From contig NC_085138.1 of the NCBI RefSeq assembly GCF_035046485.1, positions 429,089,265-429,153,264 of the forward strand: a stretch of DNA of 64,000 nt, read 5' to 3'. The notes beneath the pieces were generated by a model. It had not been told where the DNA came from and searched no databases. It worked only from the letters and a program-made list of their open reading frames with translations. Both the position numbers and the translations under genes were made by a program. The stretch is from Aedes albopictus (Eukaryota; Arthropoda; Insecta; Diptera; Culicidae). Positions 25,601 through 34,434 of the stretch are shown one piece after another; positions within the stretch are counted from its first letter, which is position 1, and every line of letters begins with the position of its first letter.

Positions 25601-27105
25601 CTGTGCCTCGGATTTGGCATTCACCTTCAAATCATCAAACCGACTGTTATTTTTGTGTTGTGAATTTGGCTAGTGGTCAAAAAAAGTCAACTTACCCTGA
25701 TATCCCTTCATCACGTGCGCCAATTCCACATTCCGCTGAACGCCCCATACCTCAACGTACCTGTGAAACGGCTGTTAGTACCACTACAATATCGACAGTT
25801 AGTGGAAGTTCTGTCCCAAGTAGTGAGTCTTTACAACTTCAAGGAGGAGTGCTCAATATTCCACATTATCCGAATCAAACGGAAATAAATGATTTGATTC
25901 GTGACCTTGCACTCCCTAAAAACAAAAGCGAATTATTGTTATCTAGGCTGAAGCAATGGAGTTTGCTGGATGAATCCGTCAGAATAACATCCCAGAGAAC
26001 TCGCGATGAAGAGTTTTCCTCCTATTACACCAGCGAAGATGGAATTTGCTTTTGTAGAGATATCGAGGGTGGGTATTTCTATCTATTCGGATGACAACAG
26101 CATCAAAACGAAGAAAACTGTATCTCTTTTTTTGCAGGTCTATTTTCTGAAATCGGCATTCCATTGATTGTAAGAGACTGGCGGCTCTTTATTGATGGCT
26201 CTTCAAAAAGTTTGAAGGTTGTGCTACTGCACAACCGCGTAAAAAGCGAGCAGTACCCATCTCTACCCATTGCACACTCCATTCTCCTGAAAGAAAGTTA
26301 TGCCACAACAAAATTGTTATTCAACAAAATTCAGTATGAAAAATTTGGTTGGGAGGTAATAGGCGACTTTAAAATGATTGGTTTCCTAATTGGATTACAA
26401 GGAGGGTATACTAAATTCCCTTGTTTCCTGTGCCTGTGGGACAGCAGAGACACAGAGAACCACTATAAAATTAAAAATTGGGAAATCAGAGCCCAATACA
26501 AAATCGGCGAAAAAAATGTTAAAAACGATCCAGTAGTGAACATGGAAAAAATTTTAATGCCACCTCTTCATATAAAACTTGGTTTGATTAAGCAATTCGT
26601 GAAAGCATTGAATAAGGATTCGGAATCATTTAAGTTTATAACAAAACTGTTTCCGAAACTTTCCGAGGCAAAAATAACTGCCGGTGTTTTTACAGGACCA
26701 CAAGTAAAAAAACTTATAAAATCGGAATCGTTTCCGAAATTATTGAATGAGAAAGAAAAGGCAGCCTGGAAAAGCTTTCGAGATATAGTTCAAGGATTTT
26801 TAGGGAATAATCGTGATCCAAGATATGAGGCCATAGTACATGAACTGATGAAAAATTTTGAAACCATGGGGTGTCGAATGTCACTAAAGGTGCACATTCT
26901 TCATTCTCATTTGGATAAATTTAAAGAAAATATGGGTGTATACTCAGAGGAACAAGGCGAACGTTTTCATCAAGATATAAAACATATGGAGCAACGATAT
27001 CAGTGCCAAGCAACATCGAAAATGATGGGTGATTATGTGTGGAGTCTCATGCGAGACACAACAACGGAGTATACGCGTCAACCTATTTCGAAATTGCATT
27101 TTTAA
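19436..27105 (+). CDS. Five-exon gene: duplicated cysteine module plus transposase-like domain, 749 aa
   Basis: Join 19436-19643, 20260-20615, 20672-20885, 25565-26068 and 26138-27105. This gives 2250 nt without a stop, with phases 1, 0, 1 and 1 and GT-AG introns of 616, 56, 4679 and 69 bp. Residues 14-100 and 204-290 each hold FCYxCG, a CxxC about 45 residues on, and W..P..HQ.DCYFC. A Ser/Pro linker follows, then residues 428-749. This last part contains LFIDG (Asp447), GDFKMIG (Asp504), CFLCLWDSR (Cys523, Cys526), HILHSH (680-685) and EEQGERFHQD (Glu698, 699, 702). I recognise the family as uncharacterised proteins of arthropods and Hydra, from memory, and the usual copy has one module. The D-D-E pattern and the zinc-like inserts suggest a transposase ancestry; that is inference. 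The start ATG at 19436 is preferred because the upstream in-frame start is GTG. A domesticated gene or an intron-bearing transposon are both possible. Confidence 0.75.
20260..20615 (+). CDS. Exon 2 (module A, second half)
   Basis: The acceptor is TCTTCAAAG. The exon encodes PRIWSQPTSHQNDCYFC and YPNIPSSQAP, then a Ser/Gly/Thr-rich linker with an acidic, Gln-rich end. The donor is CCAGAG|GTAAAT, phase 0. Confidence 0.75.
20672..20885 (+). CDS. Exon 3 (module B, first half)
   Basis: It follows a 56-bp intron ending CACTTTTTCAG. It repeats the exon 1 pattern: FCYICG, an AYKQYF stretch, QDKQWVPHYACHNC. The donor is CAT G|GTACAG, phase 1, the same phase as the exon 1 donor. Confidence 0.8.
21500..22509. 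mobile_element. GGTCCAACC element, degenerate copy B
   Basis: The right end, 22455-22509, ends CATCATCATCTACCC before TA and matches the left end of copy A (6894) in inverse. The stretch 21930-22000 with TTTGCGCGCG-like text matches 8060-8130 of copy A inverted. GGTTGGACCA-type repeats sit near 21530, 22010 and 22460. The other end is too decayed to place, so the left limit is approximate. Confidence 0.6.
22065..22190. repeat. TTTCGGGGAAACGG degenerate tandem repeat
   Basis: About seven degenerate units of the form ATTCGGGGAAACGGT lie inside copy B. They resemble in spirit the TTTCGCGGAA arrays at 60490-60650 and 61195-61325. Confidence 0.6.
23019..25172. mobile_element. Long-TIR fold-back element in intron 3, 2154 bp
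   Basis: The tips read GGGTCATTCCATACCAAATC at left and the inverse of GGGTCATTCCATGTCAAATC at right. The arms are about 450 bp and diverged. ACAT flanks both sides (23015-23018, 25173-25176), a plausible 4-bp duplication. The loop has no transposase; the frame at 24125-24397 is unconvincing. Confidence 0.75.
25565..26068 (+). CDS. Exon 4 (module B, second half, and linker)
   Basis: The acceptor is CAAATTTCAG. The exon encodes FAVPRIWHSPSNHQTDCYFC, then YPDIPSSRAPIPHS, a Ser/Thr linker, and the conserved run LIRDLALPKNKSELLLSRLK ending in CFCRDIEG. The donor is GAGG|GTGGGT. Confidence 0.85.
26138..27105 (+). CDS. Exon 5 (transposase-like domain)
   Basis: The acceptor is TTTTTTTGCAG after a 69-bp intron. 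The exon encodes residues 428-749, ending PISKLHF and TAA. The frame is open throughout and the family motifs are intact, which argues against a decaying pseudogene. Confidence 0.85.
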
Positions 27106-27130
27106 GTATATTATAGTATGTTATTTTTCA

Positions 27131-27136
27131 AATAAA
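27131..27136 (+). promoter_or_regulatory. Poly(A) signal AATAAA of the spliced gene
   Basis: The canonical hexamer lies 26 bp after the stop codon of exon 5. A TGTGTGC-rich stretch follows shortly, compatible with a cleavage site. Confidence 0.6.
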
Positions 27137-27251
27137 AATGTGTGCAAAATGTGTATATTCGAAATATATTTCCTAAAATGTCTCATTCGCATCCAAATAG
27201 CTACATTACTGGGAAGAAATCACTTAAGATATATATATATATAAGAAATAT

Positions 27252-27388
27252 AAGAAAATGATATTTGTTCCGGCCTTATTTAATTGTGATTATTATATGT
27301 ATGATTTTAGTATTAGCAAAACTATATTTAAGAATAGAATAAGAAGCAATATTCACTGTTTGATAGGAATATCTTAGACGGTGTCCAA

Positions 27389-27476
<88 letters not shown>

Positions 27477-27613
27477 TTGGACACCGTCTAAGATATTCCT
27501 ATCAAACAGTGAATATTGCTTCTTATTCTATTCTTAAATATAGTTTTGCTAATACTAAAATCATACATATAATAATCACAATTAAATAAGGCCGGAACAA
27601 ATATCATTTTCTT
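27252..27613. repeat. Perfect palindrome: 143-bp arms around (TA)38
   Basis: The left arm 27252-27394 and right arm 27471-27613 are perfect inverted copies as far as I can read. They are separated by 76 bp of pure TA. It begins about 150 bp past the stop codon of the spliced gene. The left arm continues the 3' flank of that gene. It may be a fold-back duplication, a MITE or an assembly artefact. Confidence 0.9.
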
Positions 27614-27820
27614 CTTTTGTCACTTTGCTGTTTGACTCGTCAAGGGGGGGACAATAATAAATAAATGGATTTTGTGAGAAAATACCCGAACAATTAGGCA
27701 AAATCACAAAACTCATCGGATTTGTTAAGGAATTTTGTGAGTAGCCCAGATTTCGTAAAAAAAAATTTCATTTTCGTTAAAATTTTATTTTTGCCCCCCC
27801 CTCAAAAATGTGAAATCTGG
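27614..27820. other. Short AT-rich stretch with C and G homopolymer runs
   Basis: No gene is seen. Runs of C near 27796 and of G near 27835-27847 stand out. Confidence 0.4.
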
Positions 27821-28250
27821 TCAAAATTTTGCGAGGGGGGGGGGGGGTGACATTAGAAGAAATGGAAATTTGTTCCAGCCTAATCGACAACATTCTACAA
27901 ACGGGTTAAAAAAGCTCCTATGGCCGTCATTTGGTAATCTTAAAAAATCATGCTCTCTCAATGTCCTGGATGGAGCATGAATGTTCAGCATTGCCAATAG
28001 AGGACTACATTCTATATTTCCTTGCAGCAAATCAAAAATAAATAATATACGTAACATTTCACTTCTTTCGCTCAAAGTTTCTAGATTGATCAGCCTACAT
28101 CTGTTTGCATAAGGCGGTAAGCCAATGGAATCATTCCAGGTAGAGATCGCATCGCATATCTAATGAATCTTCTTTGGACACTTTCGAGTATAATTTGTCT
28201 AGGAGCCCAAATTTGAATGGCATATTCCAATATACTTCTAACTAGGGATA
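27821..28250 (-). pseudogene. Jockey/CR1-type LINE, decayed C-terminal RT fragment
   Basis: Read on the minus strand, the frame gives [15 protein letters not shown] and, after one frameshift, INLETLSERSEM, then LFIFDLLQGNIECS and APSRTLREHDFLRLP. These are the thumb-to-C-terminus signatures of Jockey/CR1-group ORF2 proteins. A frameshift near 28100 breaks it. Only the 3' part is left, as usual for 5'-truncated LINE copies. The upstream limit abuts the (TA)n run at 28252. Confidence 0.7.
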
Positions 28251-28251
28251 T

Positions 28252-28258
28252 ATATATA

Positions 28259-28333
<75 letters not shown>

Positions 28334-28350
28334 TTATTTATTTATTTATC
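28252..28350. repeat. (TA)n and (TTTA)n microsatellite
   Basis: A TA run of about 75 bp passes directly into six TTTA units ending near 28350. Confidence 0.95.
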
Positions 28351-29010
28351 TAGATCTCTATAGGAATAAGGAAGTTAAAGGAGAATTGTTAAAAAAATTT
28401 TTACGAACAATCTTGGATCTTTAAAGAAACTATGATGAAATTCCTGTAAACATCAATGAAAAAACATAGAATAGAGGTATCATGAAATACTTTTTTGGTA
28501 TAACCGGTAGAAGCAATGCGTGAATGGTTCTCTGGAATAATATCGAATGTTTCATCTCGGAAGAACTTTAGAATAAAATAGAGAAGTTCCATGCAAAAAA
28601 TCGACAACTGTTACAGGATTCCATGAACTAAAGAAACCCTAAAGGGGGATATCTGGATGAATTTATGAAAGATATTCTGGAGTTTCTAATCAAGTAGTTT
28701 TTGAAGGGCCTTTCAATGTAATGAAGAGAAACTCTGGCGTTTAGTGTAATGTGATTGGTTTCAATTACTGTTTTCAGAAAAATGATACTGTCGCTAATCG
28801 CCTGGCGACCCAAGCCCCCGGTTTGTTTCCCGGACTTTGTGCACTTCTCGGTGATTGCAAAGGCAGCGAAGAAAGACCTTCGAATCCAGGCAGAGTTCAT
28901 GGTCGAACAACCAACGAAAATATAATATTTGTGAGGTTCATTGTAAAAATACGGTTTGGCGGCTGTTCGGGCTCGAAAGAAGTTGATCATCAATATTAAT
29001 TTCTATTCCC
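28351..29010. other. Unassigned DNA upstream of the intact LINE
   Basis: A minus-strand frame of 121 codons (28628-28993) and a plus frame (28751-28999) overlap. Neither shows a domain. The GC-richer part 28790-28990 could belong to the LINE 5' region. Confidence 0.3.
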
Positions 29011-29350
29011 GATCAGCCTAGATAGCCGTGTAGTGTCGGTAGCAGTTCCTTCAACTGGCTAAGAATAACACTACGGACCGTCTGTTCCGGTGGTAAGAGT
29101 CCACTAACAGGTGACCCCTAATTCATGGTGTCAAGCGGCTTAATGCGTACCGTGCCTAGGAATGAATGGTTAGGGGGGTCTAATAAAAACCTAGCCGCTA
29201 ACGGTGCCTGTGGAGTACCAGGGCACCCTCCACAGTATTTTTGCCCTTACTGTGTTAAACGGAGCAATGACGCAGTGGACCTAATTTGTCTCCGGGATAA
29301 TCGGCTACTTTTCTTAAGTCTCAATTCCGAGGCTTAACAAAAGTGGGTAA

Positions 29351-32300
29351 ATGTATATTTTCATGACTGGAATCAAGTTTGTACAGGTAAACCTTCATCA
29401 CGCAAAAGGTGCTTCTGCTGTGTTGAGTCGAAGGTTTAAAAAAGAAGGGCTGGAAGTGGCGCTAATTCAAGAGCCATGGTCCAATAAACGAAAGATTCTT
29501 GGTGTTCTGACACAAAATAGTAAACTATTTTATGATGAGCAACAAGATTCTCCCAGAACTGCTGTCCTAGTACGTAAAACGTTAAAATGTTATCCTATTA
29601 CAGAGTTTATCAGAAGGGACATTGTTGCGGTCATGGTAGAGGTACCAACCACTAGGGGTAAAACTGAGATCGCTGTGGCTTCAGCTTACTTTCCTGGTGA
29701 TGTTCCTGAGGTACCTCCTCCTGAGATCGCATCATTTGTTCAATTCTGTAAAGAAAACAACAAATCGTTCATCATTGGCTGTGACGCCAATGCGCATCAC
29801 ACGGTTTGGGGTAGTACGGATATTAACAGTCGAGGTGAGTCACTATTAGAGTATCTGTCTTCGAACAATATAGACATTTGTAATAATGGTGATAAACCTA
29901 CTTTCTTAAATGCAATCAGACAAGAGGTCTTGGATCTAACACTGTGCAACGCTGCAATCTTTGACAAGATCACAAACTGGCACGTGTCAGATGAGATTTC
30001 TCTATCTGATCATAAACACATAATCTTCAATTGGAGCGGTGGAGATTATTCTAGAACTGCATTTAGAAATCCCAGGAAGACAAACTGGGATCAATATGTG
30101 GAATTGTTGAATTCGCATTCATTTACAATGGAGGAAACTATCGATTCAACCCAAAAGTTGGAATCATTTTCTCAAAGAGTAAATGAAAGTATCATCAATT
30201 CCTTTAACAGCAGTTGTCCCACCATACAATCGTCTTCTACTAGAGACGTGCCATGGTGGAACTTTAAACTGGATCGCCTAAGAAAATTTTCTCGTAAAAT
30301 GTTCAATAGAGCGAAACAAACGGGAGATTGGACTCAGTATAGGAAAGCCCTGACTGAGTACAACAACGAAATTCGAAAATCTAAAAGAAAATCTTGGGTG
30401 CTGACATGTGAAAACATAAACAGTACTCCTGTAGTTGCTAGACTACAAAAAACGCTTGCAAAAGATCATGCAAATGAATTGGGAAATCTGAAGCGTGACG
30501 ATGGAGCTTTTACCAAAACTCCTCGTGAAACTTTGGATTTAATGATGGAAACCCATTTTCCAGGTTCGGTTCTAAGTGTGGATTCCAATGATACTATATC
30601 TCTGGAAGGTGAAGGATGTCCTAGTATAAACTCAATGGAGTCAAATAGTACAGTAAACACCGCCTCAGATTTAGCTGATGAAATCTTCACGAAGGCCAGA
30701 GTGGAAAATGCGATAAGATCTTTTCAGCCTTTTAAATCTGCAGGAGTTGATGGGATATTTCCAGCACTGATTCAAAACGGAGAAACGGTGTTGGTTCCAT
30801 CACTAATTGAGATGTTCAAGGCTAGTTTGAGATTGAGTTTCGTTCCATCAAAATGGAGACTTGTAAAAGTTATCTTTATCCCGAAAAAGGGGAAACGAGA
30901 TAAAACGCATCCGAAAGCATATAGACCAATTAGTCTTTCTTCAGTTTTGTTAAAGACTATGGAAAAGGTTTTGAAGGATTTTATCAATTCTTCTTACATA
31001 AAAGAGCATCCCCTGTCTGACTTCCAGTTTGCTTATCAATCTGGTAAGTCAACGGTTACGGCACTTCACTCGCTAGTAACAAAGGTGGAAAAAACGTTTT
31101 CAACAAAAGAAATAGCTCTATGCGCCTTTTTAGATATAGAAGGAGCATTTGATAATGCCTCCTATTCATCTATGAAGCGTGCCATGGAGAATAAAAACTT
31201 CGACCAATGTATCATACATTGGATTCATACTGTGCTTGCAAAAAGAGAAATCACTTCTGAGCTGGGAAGTTCTTCTATAACAGTAAGGGCAACAAAGGGT
31301 TGCCCTCAAGGAGGAGTCCTCTCACCACTGATGTGGTCCTTAGTTGTAGACGATCTTCTAAGAAGCTTGAAGGAAAGAGGTTTCGAAGTTGTGGGCTTTG
31401 CAGACGATATAGTCATAATAGTGAGAGGAAAGTATGACGAAACTGTTTCGGAGAGAATGCAAAGGGCCCTAAACTATACACATTCATGGTGTATTAAGGA
31501 GGGCCTTAGCATCAACCCGTCAAAAGTCGTAATTGTCCCTTTCACTAGGAGAAGGAAGATCAACCTAAAAGCTTTTCGGCTTGGAGGGATACATATTCAT
31601 CCTAGTGATCGAGTCAAGTACTTAGGTTTGATTCTGGATGCCAAACTGAACTGGAATGCTCAAATTGAGTCCGTGATCGGTAAGGCAACAAGTGCGTTCT
31701 GGTTATGCTCCAAAACTATTGGCAGGAAGTGGGGCTTGAAACCAAAAATGATAATGTGGATTTATACTGCCATAATCCGCCCAAAAGTGACGTATGCTTC
31801 GTTTGTCTGGTGGCCAAAAACAAAAGAGGCTACCACACAATCAAAGCTTGCGAAAATTCAACGTCTTGCGTCCATTGCTGTTACAGGAGCGATGCGAAGC
31901 ACTCCATCAAAAGCTATAGATGCGATTCTCAATCTGCTACCTTTGCACGAGTACGTGCAATTAGAAGCAGAAAAGGAATTGCTGAGACTTGAACGAGTTG
32001 AAAAGTTTATGCCAGGTGATCTTGTAGGTCACCTGAGCATTTCACAATACTTCCAAAATAGGCCAGTAATGAAAATGATTAAAGACTGGATGAAACCTGT
32101 GGAGAACCATGATGTTCCTTACAAGTTGCACGAAACAACTCGTGCAGATTGGGAAGTCGGAGGTCCCACTGTTCGTCAAGGATCAATCAAATTCTATACA
32201 GATGGCTCAAAAGTTGGAATAAAAACGGGAGCAGGAATCTACGGCCCTGGAATACAAACATCAGTGGCGATGGGACACTATCCTACGGTGTTTCAAGCAG

Positions 32301-33034
32301 AGATTCTTGCTATTTTGAAATGCGCAAATATCTGCCTTGAGAGAAAATACAGATATGCAAATATTTGTATTTTCTCAGATAGTCAAGCTGCACTAAAAGC
32401 ATTGTGCGCTTACAAATGTACTTCAAAGCTTGTCTGGGAATGCATTCTTTCACTGCGCAGGCTGTGCCAAGGGAACTCAGTAAACTTATACTGGGTTCCA
32501 GGTCACTGCGGCATTGAAGGGAATGAAATGGCAGACGAGCTTGCTAAAAGTGGTTCCAATTTACAATTTGTTGGTCCAGAACCATTCTGCGGAATATCAA
32601 ACTGTACAATTAAAATGGATCTGAAATGCTGGGCTGAGCAGAGGGTGATATCCAATTGGATGGATGTCAAAAACTGCAATCAGTCAAAACGATTTATAAC
32701 ACCAAACGCTTATAAAACCAAAAAGCTCTTAGAGCTCAACAAGAGAGCTCTATGTACATACACTGGCCTAGTAACTGGACACTGTCCGAGCAGGTATCAC
32801 TTGAAAAATATTGGCCAGATTCAGAGTGATATCTGTCGTTTCTGTAATACGGAACGTGAAACCTCGGAACATCTGCTTTGCAGTTGTGGTGCTTTATACA
32901 TGCGCAGGCAAAGATTTCTAAATAGTGGTTGCTTGCAACCCAGTGAGATCTGGTCTGCAGAACCTGGGAAGGTCTTGGGGTTTATTAATTCCATTGCACC
33001 TGACTGGGAGACGACGCGTCGTGGCAGAAGCTGA
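29351..33034 (+). CDS. LINE ORF2: endonuclease, reverse transcriptase, RNase H
   Basis: The 1227-codon frame has no stop. The N-terminal apurinic-type endonuclease shows QVNLHHAK (residues about 11-18), IQEPW, GCDANAHHTVWGS and SDHKHIIF. The reverse transcriptase shows GVDGIFP, AYRPISLSS, FLDIEGAFDNAS, KGCPQGGVLSPL and the catalytic FADDI at about 682. An RNase H follows with YTDGSK at about 947, AEILAIL, SDSQAAL and WVPGHCGIEGNEMADELA. A C-terminal Cys/His knuckle is CRFCNTERETSEHLLC. An RNase H after the reverse transcriptase fits the LOA or I groups; the N-terminus favours LOA. All key catalytic residues are present, so it may encode an active enzyme. Its job is target-primed reverse transcription of its own RNA. 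It could initiate at Met1 or at Met5. Confidence 0.9.
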   Translation: MYIFMTGIKFVQVNLHHAKGASAVLSRRFKKEGLEVALIQEPWSNKRKILGVLTQNSKLFYDEQQDSPRTAVLVRKTLKCYPITEFIRRDIVAVMVEVPTTRGKTEIAVASAYFPGDVPEVPPPEIASFVQFCKENNKSFIIGCDANAHHTVWGSTDINSRGESLLEYLSSNNIDICNNGDKPTFLNAIRQEVLDLTLCNAAIFDKITNWHVSDEISLSDHKHIIFNWSGGDYSRTAFRNPRKTNWDQYVELLNSHSFTMEETIDSTQKLESFSQRVNESIINSFNSSCPTIQSSSTRDVPWWNFKLDRLRKFSRKMFNRAKQTGDWTQYRKALTEYNNEIRKSKRKSWVLTCENINSTPVVARLQKTLAKDHANELGNLKRDDGAFTKTPRETLDLMMETHFPGSVLSVDSNDTISLEGEGCPSINSMESNSTVNTASDLADEIFTKARVENAIRSFQPFKSAGVDGIFPALIQNGETVLVPSLIEMFKASLRLSFVPSKWRLVKVIFIPKKGKRDKTHPKAYRPISLSSVLLKTMEKVLKDFINSSYIKEHPLSDFQFAYQSGKSTVTALHSLVTKVEKTFSTKEIALCAFLDIEGAFDNASYSSMKRAMENKNFDQCIIHWIHTVLAKREITSELGSSSITVRATKGCPQGGVLSPLMWSLVVDDLLRSLKERGFEVVGFADDIVIIVRGKYDETVSERMQRALNYTHSWCIKEGLSINPSKVVIVPFTRRRKINLKAFRLGGIHIHPSDRVKYLGLILDAKLNWNAQIESVIGKATSAFWLCSKTIGRKWGLKPKMIMWIYTAIIRPKVTYASFVWWPKTKEATTQSKLAKIQRLASIAVTGAMRSTPSKAIDAILNLLPLHEYVQLEAEKELLRLERVEKFMPGDLVGHLSISQYFQNRPVMKMIKDWMKPVENHDVPYKLHETTRADWEVGGPTVRQGSIKFYTDGSKVGIKTGAGIYGPGIQTSVAMGHYPTVFQAEILAILKCANICLERKYRYANICIFSDSQAALKALCAYKCTSKLVWECILSLRRLCQGNSVNLYWVPGHCGIEGNEMADELAKSGSNLQFVGPEPFCGISNCTIKMDLKCWAEQRVISNWMDVKNCNQSKRFITPNAYKTKKLLELNKRALCTYTGLVTGHCPSRYHLKNIGQIQSDICRFCNTERETSEHLLCSCGALYMRRQRFLNSGCLQPSEIWSAEPGKVLGFINSIAPDWETTRRGRS

Positions 33035-33145
33035 TTACTTGACACATGGTAATTAGCTGGCTAGATGCGAATATCAAAACGGGACATGCCACAAAAGTTC
33101 AGCTTATTGGACGCAGTGGCTTAAATTCCCCAACAGGGGAGGGAA

Positions 33146-33169
33146 AAAAAAAAAAAAAAAAAAAAATAC
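33146..33169 (+). repeat. Poly(A) tail of the LINE
   Basis: About 22 A residues after GGGAGGG mark the 3' end of the retrotransposed RNA. Confidence 0.85.
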
Positions 33170-34430
33170 GGTATTGTGTGATAAACCTTTTTTCAGGAAA
33201 CAAAAAATTTAAAACCATCTGCACACATTTCCCACATTTTCAGAATATCAGACTAATATTCATATGAACTTCCGAGCTTTATGAAGAATTAATTAAAATG
33301 CGGTAGTTTATTGGATTTGTTTACCTTAGATCAAAAATAAAGATTTTTATGATACGGTAAAGAGTGCATATGAGTTAGTTTTGAGAAACACATTTTTTAC
33401 GATTGATTTGAACTTACGGAATTACGTGAATTTGTTTCATGAAAATTCGAAGTTTTGATCATAAATATAGATTATAAAAATATTTTGAATAAGCTTGTGT
33501 AGTTTGTTAATTATCATACGAATATTGCGAATTTGTTTCATAAAACAGATAGATTTTGATAATATTTTGTTTTGAGGTTGGTCTTCTTAGGAATTCCTCA
33601 TAGAAAACCAGATTTTGTAAATTTGTTTGGAATTTCTGAATAGCAATTCATGAAGCTTAAGGTAACATGCTGTGCCATTGAACTTTAATACAAATCAATG
33701 ATTTTTATGCTTGTTTCTAATAGTTTGCCTCGCATTTTTGAAATAGTAAAAAAAACGGTTAATTCGGCATTCACGTTGCTGAAAAAGTATCATCATACCA
33801 AGTTAGCATATAGAATGGTACTCCAACCCAATATTTGCAACAGGTTTGTAAGAACAATATGTTTTGCTTTCTTGTACTCGTAGATGAGGTTCATACGTTA
33901 GCATACCACAAAATTTAACGGGATTTTTAGCAGAGACTGAAATGTATCAGAAAGACGAGAAAACATTTTCCATGGTAATTTTTGTTCAAATTGCAAGCCA
34001 GTAACGTCTCCTACTGAATTACCTAAACCTCTTTTTACGTCCATCATTGGCTGATTGATAAAAAATCTGTCGCTAATAGAATAGGCAAACTCAAAACTTA
34101 TACATTTCTTTGACACATCTACATATTCAAGAGAAGTGTTAAAACATATAAAAGTTTTGTTAAAACAAGCCATTGTTTTAATGGCAGAATTTTGTATCGT
34201 TCAGCCAATGATGAACGTATAAAAAGGTGAAAGTATACTTATTGAACTTCCCGTAAAAATAGAAAGAGAAAATCGATGAAAAGAAATCGATCATTGCAGA
34301 CACGTCGTTATGAAACTTAACGCGAGATATATATTTGGAGCTTAGATTGATATTCCTAAGAATTTCTCACAGAAAACCAAATATTTAAAAATTTCTTCGA
34401 GAGATATGGAATTTTTTCTTTTCTGCTTGA
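33170..34430. other. AT-rich unassigned DNA with a possible exon remnant
   Basis: A minus-strand frame at 33898-34173 (91 codons) has a varied, protein-like composition, including SDTFQSLLKIPLNFVVC. I do not recognise the family. The rest is AT-rich and featureless. Confidence 0.3.
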
Positions 34431-34434
34431 GACC

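Larger units (their letters stand above)
29011..33169 (+). mobile_element. LOA-type non-LTR retrotransposon, lacking ORF1
   Basis: The segment from about 29011 to the A-run at 33146-33169 forms one unit: a GC-richer leader of about 340 bp, ORF2, a short 3' UTR ending AACAGGGGAGGG, and the poly(A) tail. No gag-type ORF1 with CCHC knuckles is found upstream, so this copy is either 5'-truncated before ORF2 or deleted. The 5' end is an estimate, and I could not identify a TSD. Confidence 0.75.
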
